NCBI GenBank assembly: GCA_036477795.1
Contig: JAZGDL010000321.1
Span: forward strand, 1-26,926
DNA length: 26,926 nucleotides
From: JAZGDL01 sp036477795
Lineage (GTDB): Bacteria > Planctomycetota > Phycisphaerae > UBA1845
Reading direction: 5' to 3'
Shown: positions 19,326 to 25,665 of the stretch, one piece after another
Position numbering within the stretch: position 1 is the stretch's first letter
Layout of the letters: every line of letters begins with the position of its first letter
Program-made: the position numbers and the translations under genes
The notes under the pieces: generated by a model
What the model was told of the DNA's origin: nothing
The model's input: only the letters and a program-made list of their open reading frames with translations
The model's database searches: none

Positions 19326-19991
19326 GTGAGTCGATCGAAGAAGAAATCTCGTATGGGTCAGCGCGGCGAAGCTCATGCCCCAGGCCGCCCGTCCGGCGGA
19401 AACGGCAGGCAGCGCGGTGATTCGGGCCGGGGCCAGGCAGGAGAGGGAAAACGCTGGTCGCCGGTTGCATGGTATCGCAGCAAAGGCCCGGTGTTTCGCT
19501 TTGTTGTGGGGTTCGGCATCCTGGTCGGTTCGTTCGCGGTATTCTTCTTCTCATACTTTACCCGAACACCGTCATTCGAAACCTATCTCCATCTGAACGC
19601 GGACTTGTCCGCATGGATTCTACGGCTGTTCGGCGACGACGCCCGGTCGTCGGGGTTCTCGGTGGTTTCCTCGCGGGCATCGGTGCAGATCCGGCATGGG
19701 TGCGATGCCATCTTTCCGTCCGCTCTTTTTGTGGGCGCGGTTCTGGCTTCGCCGGTCCGTTTCGTGTTCAAGTTGCCCGGAATGTTCATCGGCTCGGTAG
19801 TGCTGCTGTCGATCAACCTGCTGCGCATCATCAGCCTGTACTACACCCGTATCTATGCGCCGGACTATTTTCATATGATGCACATCGACGTCTGGCAGCC
19901 GGCGTTTATCTTCCTGTCGTTGCTCTTCTGGGTGCTGTGGGCCTTGCGGGCCACCAGGCCACCGTTGGTGCAAACCAATGAGCATACGTAG
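19326..19991 (+). CDS. xrtH: Exosortase, XrtH-like (IPTL-CTERM type)
   Basis: Exosortases are polytopic membrane transpeptidases that recognise and cleave C-terminal sorting tails of exported proteins. After a basic hydrophilic N-terminus of about 55 residues there are several membrane spans (FRFVVGFGILVGSFAVFFF, ALFVGAVLASPVRFVF, FIFLSLLFWVLWAL). The catalytic Cys is C126 in RHGCDAI, the conserved Arg is R167 in NLLRIISLYY, and a His follows (H183 or H186, HMMHIDVWQP). The form of these motifs and the short length (221 residues) fit XrtH, whose known substrates end in IPTLxxWG-type tails. A protein with such a tail lies at 1240-1881. The start is uncertain: GTG 19326 or ATG 19353. The next gene overlaps by 14 bp, so the two are probably co-translated. 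The XrtH subtype is by recognition of pattern, not by search. Confidence 0.85.
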   Translation: MSRSKKKSRMGQRGEAHAPGRPSGGNGRQRGDSGRGQAGEGKRWSPVAWYRSKGPVFRFVVGFGILVGSFAVFFFSYFTRTPSFETYLHLNADLSAWILRLFGDDARSSGFSVVSSRASVQIRHGCDAIFPSALFVGAVLASPVRFVFKLPGMFIGSVVLLSINLLRIISLYYTRIYAPDYFHMMHIDVWQPAFIFLSLLFWVLWALRATRPPLVQTNEHT

Positions 19992-20601
19992 GCACGCCAT
20001 CGGTTTCTTCGTGCGCCTCATAGTTTACTACACGATACTGGCCTGGCCTTGGCCGGCGTTCGAGGCGGGCTACGGCAGACTCTTCGCGGGAATCGCCGAC
20101 GGGCTGCTGGCACAGGATCCGCGGAACCCCAGTCGCGGCCTGCTCGGCTCCGACGGCTTGGTCCGCGTTTACTGTGAGTACGACAAGGACCCCGAGCGGG
20201 ACATCCACATCGTCGCGGGGAACCGTGCCAACAAAAAGTTTACGGACCGCAACCGGACGAGTAGCCGCCACCTGGGCTACATGCCCGCCGCAGTGCTTAT
20301 CGCCCTGGTGTTAGCCTCACCGGTCAGGTGGCGGCGCAGGTTGTGGGCGCTATTGTGGGGGCTGGTCCTGGTTCACGCTTTTGTCGTGGTGCGTTTTGCG
20401 TTCATTCTTCTGAGTATCTTCCATGGGGACCAACCCTACGCCCTCTTCCGCTGGGACCCGCCCTGGGACAGGGTTCTCGAAGAAGCCTTCATAATCATCG
20501 CTGAGGTACCCGCCACCATCTACGTGGTGCCGCTTCTAATCTGGATCGCGGTGACCTTCCGCCGCAAGGACTGGGAGGCGGTGGCCGGCCGATTCGCATA
20601 G
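19978..20601 (+). CDS. Exosortase H-associated membrane protein (probable partner of XrtH)
   Basis: This protein of 207 residues begins inside the end of the exosortase gene (14-bp overlap). It has an N-terminal membrane span (FFVRLIVYYTILAWPWPAF) and an exported loop of about 80 residues with GSDGLVRVYCEYDKDPERDI. Three hydrophobic segments follow (YMPAAVLIALVLASPVRW, LLWGLVLVHAFVVVRFAFIL, VPLLIWIAVTF). The YMPAAVLIALVLASP segment resembles the GAVLASPVRF region of the neighbouring exosortase, but no catalytic Cys lies at the equivalent place. Small membrane proteins encoded next to xrtH are known companions of that exosortase. Its role could be substrate handling or complex assembly; I cannot tell which. 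There is no further gene in this operon. Confidence 0.75.
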   Translation: MSIRRHAIGFFVRLIVYYTILAWPWPAFEAGYGRLFAGIADGLLAQDPRNPSRGLLGSDGLVRVYCEYDKDPERDIHIVAGNRANKKFTDRNRTSSRHLGYMPAAVLIALVLASPVRWRRRLWALLWGLVLVHAFVVVRFAFILLSIFHGDQPYALFRWDPPWDRVLEEAFIIIAEVPATIYVVPLLIWIAVTFRRKDWEAVAGRFA

Positions 20602-20982
20602 CGCGAACACAAGCATTCACAAACCGGGTTCGCTCCAAAGTAGGGCAGGCAATTCACCTGTCTTCGCTATCCCCCTGACACCAGGATGGCATTCACGTCA
20701 ACACAGATGGTAATGGCAGGTCAATGACCTGCCCTACCTTGCTAAACGCGGCCGATGCTTGTGGGCGGCGCATGTCGCGCATCGAGGGGCGCATCACCCA
20801 AGGTGTGACGCTTCAGACCGGTTTATCCCGGCGTTTTCCCTGGCCCCTTTTCTCTTCAGAAGGACCAGCCGATCGGCATTTGGCCGAAGAACTCCTCCTG
20901 AATGGTCCGGTCGTTCCGCGCCGTGCGCGTCCCTGCAGGCAAGGAACCCGGACAGAATCACCGAGCCGGCCTCTACAAATGT
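20602..20982. other. Intergenic region between convergent genes, with an inverted-repeat element
   Basis: Apart from the inverted-repeat element at 20640-20737 this region shows no gene. The right part, 20740-20982, is unremarkable GC-rich sequence. Confidence 0.5.
20640..20737. repeat. 98-bp element with 10-bp perfect terminal inverted repeats
   Basis: The ends are gtagggcagg (20640-20649) and cctgccctac (20728-20737). A near-terminal palindrome aggtcaatgacct lies at about 20719-20731. It follows the exosortase operon by 38 bp. Confidence 0.6.
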
Positions 20983-21189
20983 TCAGTCCTGTGGGTAGAC
21001 GCCTTCGATACCGTACTCTTCGGCCTGGAAGGAGTCCCAGGCGCTGACTTCCGCCCGATTGTCGGTTACGCGCTGGTCGCCGGTAAGCATCTCCGGCGAC
21101 ACTCTGCCGGAAGACTGGCACCCCGACAGGGTAATGGCGGGGATAGCGAGCATAAGCGCCGCAATTCGGGAACCGATTATTTTCGACAT
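20983..21189 (-). CDS. Small predicted lipoprotein
   Basis: This is a 68-residue protein. Its signal peptide (MSKIIGSRIAALMLAIPAIT) ends in the lipobox LSGC with C24, so the mature part should be lipid-anchored. The mature part is about 45 residues, polar, and ends GIEGVYPQD. A clear ribosome-binding site, gaggag, lies 9-10 nt upstream of ATG 21189, and supports this as a real gene despite its size. It follows the M48 protease gene on the same strand by 120 bp. I recognise no family. Confidence 0.7.
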   Translation of the reverse strand: MSKIIGSRIAALMLAIPAITLSGCQSSGRVSPEMLTGDQRVTDNRAEVSAWDSFQAEEYGIEGVYPQD

Positions 21190-21309
21190 CTGCTGATCTC
21201 CTCAAGGCGTCTTAGTCGCCAACTTTCCACTAAGAGCCGCAAATGGTACGGCGTCCAGCGAGAAGCATTCTGAATACACTGAAGATACTAGGCGAGGCAT
21301 GCCGGAAGG

Positions 21310-21945
21310 TCAACGAGGAGGTGGTTCAAATCGCCGCTGCTGCTGGGCAAGACGTTCAGCACGCCTAGCGGCCCAGCCGGTTGCTTGTGTCTGCTTCACG
21401 AGGAGAATAAGTTCGACCATCGCCTCCGGCCGATAACCGGCCGCTTGCAGGTAGCCCGTACCTTGTTGGTCTGCCGACAACTCCTTCGTAAGCGCACTGC
21501 CGAGCTCCCGGCATCGCGGCTTGAGGCTGTCCCGGGCTTGAAGGTGTGCCATCTCATGGGCCAACGCCGCGGCCAGGATGTCGTCGGTTTTCAGGCGGTC
21601 ATAGAGTCCACGTGTGACATAGATGCGTGGTCCTGGAAGAGACACGGCGTTCATTATCGAGGAAGCCAGCAGCCGATACTGGTAAACTCCCTCAAGTTCA
21701 GGGGTTCCTTTCGCAAGACGCCGACCAACGCGGGCCATCCTGCTTTCTGCCGGGGCGTCACGAATCACCCCGACGAATCTCCGTTCCACGCTGCCAGCCG
21801 CCAGTGCGCCCGCGAGTGCCGATGCGCTGCGATCGTAAGGTCCCGAGAGCTGGAGGGCGGAGGGGGTTGCATGGCAGCCGGTGACGAAGATTAGAACGGT
21901 GGTGAGATGGCCGCGCAGTCTGGCTGTTCCGTACGGTGGGTACAC
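21310..21945 (-). CDS. M48-family zinc metalloprotease, lipoprotein
   Basis: The protein of 211 residues has a short signal peptide ending in the lipobox VTGC (C24). The M48 signature follows: NAVSLPGPRIYVTRGLYDRL (about 99-118), then the zinc motif HEMAH (H130, E131, H134). A second motif with KELSADQQGTGYLQAAGY supplies the likely third zinc ligand, E155. It resembles BepA/LoiP-type periplasmic M48 proteases that act in outer-membrane quality control, but it lacks any TPR extension. GTG 21945 is the only start that includes the signal peptide; the ribosome-binding site is weak. The small lipoprotein gene lies downstream on the same strand. Confidence 0.85.
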   Translation of the reverse strand: MYPPYGTARLRGHLTTVLIFVTGCHATPSALQLSGPYDRSASALAGALAAGSVERRFVGVIRDAPAESRMARVGRRLAKGTPELEGVYQYRLLASSIMNAVSLPGPRIYVTRGLYDRLKTDDILAAALAHEMAHLQARDSLKPRCRELGSALTKELSADQQGTGYLQAAGYRPEAMVELILLVKQTQATGWAARRAERLAQQQRRFEPPPR

Positions 21946-22096
21946 GGAACAACCATCGAATATGAATCAGCGGGATGCAAAACCTGCAAACGTTATATGG
22001 AACAAGGAAGGTAGCAGCCTGCGCGTCCCGATAACCGGCGCAGTTTGTCAGCCTTCCGCAGTCAGCTATCAGCTAGCTGGCTGCACTGCTAAGGGA

Positions 22097-23581
22097 TTAG
22101 AACTTGAACTGGTATTGCACATAGAACAGGTCGGCGTCCTCGCTGGGACCGGTGTTGATGATGAAGTTGCCCTCCCAGAAGTGCGAGTACCCGAAGAGGA
22201 GCTTGGAATGTACGTCGAGCTTCCAAGCAACGGTCAGGTCGAGTTCCTGCCCGACCTCCCTTCCGCTCCCACCGGCGGGGTCACGCCGACCCGGTCTCGC
22301 GCCGGCGTTGAAGAGCGAGTCCTCGGGGTCGGCCAACCAGAATGCGTGGTAGGCCATCGCACCCTTCACTTTGTTGGGAATCATCCACGCGGAAAGGTTC
22401 ACATTGGCGGCGATGATGTTCTGGCGCCCGACGAGATCCAGAAAACCTAAATAGGCGTGCCCAAGCGGGAACATTTGATCGAAGGTTCCAACCGTCCCGT
22501 CGGTGGGATCGTCGTCTCCGGTGGCCCAGTCAAAGCCGACGCCGATGCGCGGCTTCGCCGGAGTGTCGAGCGTATAGCCGCCGACAGCAGACCAGCTCCA
22601 AGCCTGGATGGTATCGCCGGCCCATCTTCCCCATTGGCCTGCAAGCTCGGTCTCGTAATCGAAACCAGCCGTCTTGCCCGCGAAGCGCGAGCCCAGCGTG
22701 AACCGTGTTACGTCACCGGCCTTGCCGTTGGGGTTGGTGGGGTTCCCGGTGTTGTCGATCGCGAAGAGATAGAAATCGAGAATGTGCCGCGGGATCCCCT
22801 TGTAGGTGGTGTAGAGACCGTAGAAGTCGAAGTCCTCGTTGAACCGGTCTGCTTGTCTTCGCTGGACAGCCACTATTTTGGCGTAGAATGCGTCTATGTT
22901 CCAATTCTTGCTCTTCCAGAAGAGCTTGACGGCATCGAAGCGCCGCCGGATGCTGGCCCACTCCAGCGGCGAGACAAAGCGCTGGGCGCCATACTGAAGC
23001 TCCTGACGCCCGACACGAAGCGTCAGCGGGACTTCCTCACCAAGAACCCGCAGATCGAAGAAGAGTTGGGTTAGATCGCCGATGTTCTCGTCGATCCCGC
23101 GGGGCGCCAGATCACGGTCTTCGTCATGGACCACCGCGCCCTGCACGAACACGCGGAACAGGTCACGGAACTTGAAGTCGCCGTGCACGAAGTATCGATA
23201 GAGGGTGAAGGTGTCGTTGGCGGGTTCGGTGGCCCCGAAGCCCTTGTTCGTCTCACTCTGCATCTGGAAACGGAACTCGCCACCGAGCGTGAGCCGCCAA
23301 TCTTCAGCAATGTGGATGTTCTTGAACCGGTCAAAGTAATCAGGCTGGTACGACCCCTCCGGCCCGTCGAGATAGCTGAAATCCTCATCGTAGCGAAGGT
23401 TAAGATACTTGGGACCCCGCAGAGGCTTCTTCGGCTCGACAAGCGTCTCGCGCCGTGCTTCTGCGGCCTGCGCCGCGTTTGGTTTCTCGGTCTGTTCCTG
23501 ACCCCAAACGGCTTGACCGCACAAAAGGTTCGCCAACAGTACAGAGCCACAATAGCGAACCGCAACATTCCGAGTAATCAT
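22097..23581 (-). CDS. Outer-membrane beta-barrel, alginate-export (AlgE-like) family
   Basis: A signal peptide (about 1-28, MITRNVAVRYCGSVLLANLL onward, cleaved near VWGQ) precedes a barrel of about 465 residues. It has alternating aromatic beta-strands (WRLTLGGEFRFQMQSE, FRDLFRVFVQGAVV, LTLRVGRQELQYGAQRFVSP). The sequence GRQELQYGAQR ... WASIRRRFDAVKLFW is the conserved core of the alginate-export family. The last residues, LFYVQYQFKF, end in Phe, as barrels inserted by the BAM machinery do. Members export or take up polysaccharides or small acids; the substrate here is unknown. ATG 23581 is chosen because ggaggt lies 8 nt upstream and because it starts directly at the signal peptide. It is divergent from an Rrf2 regulator gene. 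Confidence 0.9.
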   Translation of the reverse strand: MITRNVAVRYCGSVLLANLLCGQAVWGQEQTEKPNAAQAAEARRETLVEPKKPLRGPKYLNLRYDEDFSYLDGPEGSYQPDYFDRFKNIHIAEDWRLTLGGEFRFQMQSETNKGFGATEPANDTFTLYRYFVHGDFKFRDLFRVFVQGAVVHDEDRDLAPRGIDENIGDLTQLFFDLRVLGEEVPLTLRVGRQELQYGAQRFVSPLEWASIRRRFDAVKLFWKSKNWNIDAFYAKIVAVQRRQADRFNEDFDFYGLYTTYKGIPRHILDFYLFAIDNTGNPTNPNGKAGDVTRFTLGSRFAGKTAGFDYETELAGQWGRWAGDTIQAWSWSAVGGYTLDTPAKPRIGVGFDWATGDDDPTDGTVGTFDQMFPLGHAYLGFLDLVGRQNIIAANVNLSAWMIPNKVKGAMAYHAFWLADPEDSLFNAGARPGRRDPAGGSGREVGQELDLTVAWKLDVHSKLLFGYSHFWEGNFIINTGPSEDADLFYVQYQFKF

Positions 23582-23941
23582 CGGCTTTACCTCCAAAGCC
23601 AGCTCAAATGACGGAAGCGACAAAGTCGCGCTAACAGCCGGTCAGCCCGGAAGGGAGATGTCCCTACGTTGAGCCTGCACGTCCAAATTGCTTTGAATCC
23701 GAGAACTTTCGTCAGACTCAACGTCCACGTCGCCGCAAGCGAGAGGGGCGCCAGTCCACCGACTCAGTAGCGACGCACCCGACCTATTAATTCCTGCCAT
23801 CGGAACATACGAAATCCAGCCTTGAGAGAAAAAGGGACTTGGCGAGTAGGTTTTTCCTAATCGCACCGTCGGAAAGACCCGATCCGTAACATTGGTCGGC
23901 CGGGGTCCCCTTCCCGATGCACGACTTCAGGAGCACCCGTC
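23582..23941. promoter_or_regulatory. Divergent intergenic region between outer-membrane barrel and Rrf2 regulator
   Basis: About 360 bp, no gene. It must contain promoters for both flanking genes. A weak inverted repeat tagg-ttttt-ccta lies at 23847-23859. No convincing operator could be identified by eye. Confidence 0.4.
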
Positions 23942-24424
23942 ATGATTTGCTCCAGGACGGCGGTCCACGGGATTTACGCTCTCTGTTACTTGAGCCGTCA
24001 GCAACCCGGCTCCGTCTTGTCGTCTGCGGCGGTTGCCGCAGCGCTGGGAATCACCAGGGAGCACGCGTCGAAAGTGCTCAAACGTCTCGCCTCGGTGGGA
24101 GTCGTCTCATCCGTCCGTGGAAGACAGGGTGGTTACGCGCTCATTAGAAAGATGGAAGAGATTTCATTGATCGAGGTGCTCGATGCCCTCAACCCATCGC
24201 AAGAAGAAAGCCGCCTGCGAGCGCAAAGCTGCAGAGAAGATAGAGCCGAACTGTGCAACGCCCATCGCGGCCTGCTGCATCTGGAGGATCGTATGCGGAA
24301 AGCCCTGGCGGGCGAAACGCTGGGCGGGCTGGCAGGGTCGCTATGCACCATTAAGGATGCATCCATGAGCGCCCGTCTGGCATGTCGCCCAAAAAGAGTT
24401 TGCAAGGCGGTCGCTGTTTCATAG
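23942..24424 (+). CDS. Rrf2-family transcriptional regulator
   Basis: This protein of 160 residues has the Rrf2 winged helix. It includes AVHGIYALCYLS (7-18), the recognition helix region AAALGITREHASKVLKRLAS (32-51) and the wing VVSSVRGRQGGYAL (54-67). Rrf2 proteins such as IscR and NsrR sense Fe-S cluster status, NO or redox through three conserved cysteines. Here C97 and C105 (SCREDRAELCNAH) lie at the expected place, with His or a later Cys as possible further ligand, so cluster binding is possible but not typical. ATG 23942 has aggag 8-10 nt upstream. It is transcribed away from the outer-membrane barrel gene, a natural target. Confidence 0.85.
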   Translation: MICSRTAVHGIYALCYLSRQQPGSVLSSAAVAAALGITREHASKVLKRLASVGVVSSVRGRQGGYALIRKMEEISLIEVLDALNPSQEESRLRAQSCREDRAELCNAHRGLLHLEDRMRKALAGETLGGLAGSLCTIKDASMSARLACRPKRVCKAVAVS

Positions 24425-24637
24425 GCCGGGCCAGGGCCGGCTGTCGGAAAACGGGGTTCAAGATAGAAGGCGATCCGCGTGGTCAAAGCCCGCGGGTACG
24501 TGTCGAGGATATGTACAGCTACGAGATTGGTCCCACCGGCACTTAGCCTCCCTTTGAATCTGAGAACGAGAATCACGATGTTGGCATGGCGCCGTAGACC
24601 TGGACTCGCAGTGAAAACCGCAAAACGGAGACAAATG
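24425..24637. other. Intergenic region before the repeat-protein gene
   Basis: The frame of the following gene is open from 24479, but this segment has no signal peptide or good ribosome-binding site, so I treat it as untranslated. No other feature was seen. Confidence 0.4.
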
Positions 24638-25627
24638 ATGACCCGAAAGAATCGAGAATTCAACTGGCGTTCGGTCTTGACCGCCACCCTCTTGGCATCG
24701 CTCGCGATCGGCAGCGCGACGCTTGCTGAGGAACCGGGCAAGAAATTCCCTGAAGGCATCAGCCCGAGTGATGTGTACGCGACCGTCGACCGGCTGAACC
24801 GCTCGGTGGATGTCCTTCTTGCGGCCAAGCAGATTCCATTGCCCCCGCCTCAGCGAAGTTTGGAGTCGGGGCTGGGACCGTTCCACGCCTACCAGCTCCA
24901 GTTGGCCTGCATCGAGAAGCTGCACGCCTTCCAGCGGAACACCGGCATGAGGCCAATCCCCCTGGTGGTCTCCACCCCCATGAAATACTTCCCGGCCGAC
25001 GTCAAGAAAGTAGCAGACCTGATGCTCGCCGAGGTGCGGAAAGTGGCATCGACGTGGAACGTGGAAGGTCTGCCGGACGGCGTAAATAAGGTCTCCGGTA
25101 AGACGCCGACTGATGTGGTAAAGGCGACGCTCAACCTGTTCGCCAAGCTCAGCGCCCTGGGCGGCCTGACGAAGATCAGCCCTAGTGAGGTCTACGCGCA
25201 GATCACTCGGGCGGTGGTGGACGGCGAATCGATTCTGAAGCAGATTGATCCCGCCTCCCGCTATCTTGTGGATGCTCCGGTCAGCGAACCGGGTAAGACA
25301 CCGGCGGATGCCTTCGCCCGATGCCTGGAGCTACGGCGCGAGATCAACAAGCTTCGGGAAGGACTGGGCCTGAACACGACGCCGGTCCCGAGAATCACCG
25401 CGGGCCAGCAACTGCAACCGGCGGACGTGTTCATGCAGACTCAGATCATCATCGCCGAGCTCAACCTGCTCAAGATGAACACGGACACTGTCAGCAGCAC
25501 GCCGCTGGCGATTCCGGTCCAGGGTAAGACAGCTACGGACGTGCACCAGCAAGTGGCGTTTCTGCAGTACCTGATCCCGCAGGTTCGGTCGCTGCGGGCC
25601 ATGGTCGCACAAGCGGGCGGACACTAG
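24638..25627 (+). CDS. Exported protein of about eight 38-residue P-x-D/E-V repeats
   Basis: A signal peptide (NWRSVLTATLLASLAIGSAT, cleaved near LAEE) is followed by tandem alpha-helical repeats that each open with a P-[SAT]-[DE]-[VA] cap. Caps seen are ISPSDVYATV, FPADVKKV, KTPTDVVKAT, ISPSEVYAQI, KTPADAFARC, QPADVFMQTQ and TATDVHQQVA, with one degenerate unit GPFHAYQLQL. Spacing is mostly 36-40 residues, with one shorter interval of 25. There is no membrane anchor, so it should be periplasmic or secreted. I do not recognise a named family. A chemoreceptor gene begins 38 bp downstream on the same strand, suggesting a two-gene operon in which this protein might serve the receptor. ATG 24638 is chosen with GGAG 7 nt upstream; ATG 24635 is equally in frame. 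Confidence 0.8.
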   Translation: MTRKNREFNWRSVLTATLLASLAIGSATLAEEPGKKFPEGISPSDVYATVDRLNRSVDVLLAAKQIPLPPPQRSLESGLGPFHAYQLQLACIEKLHAFQRNTGMRPIPLVVSTPMKYFPADVKKVADLMLAEVRKVASTWNVEGLPDGVNKVSGKTPTDVVKATLNLFAKLSALGGLTKISPSEVYAQITRAVVDGESILKQIDPASRYLVDAPVSEPGKTPADAFARCLELRREINKLREGLGLNTTPVPRITAGQQLQPADVFMQTQIIIAELNLLKMNTDTVSSTPLAIPVQGKTATDVHQQVAFLQYLIPQVRSLRAMVAQAGGH

Positions 25628-25665
25628 GAACTTCAGGCCGTTCCTTTTCTTAAGGGAGAATCAGC

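Noticed and set aside
22046..22082. cagtcagctatcagctagctggctg, words like the arms of the MITE at 16548
   Set aside because: No terminal gtaagcgttcagc and no flanking duplication; too short to call a copy.
23847..23859. tagg-ttttt-ccta as an Rrf2 operator
   Set aside because: Arms of only 4 bp; too weak to support a binding site.
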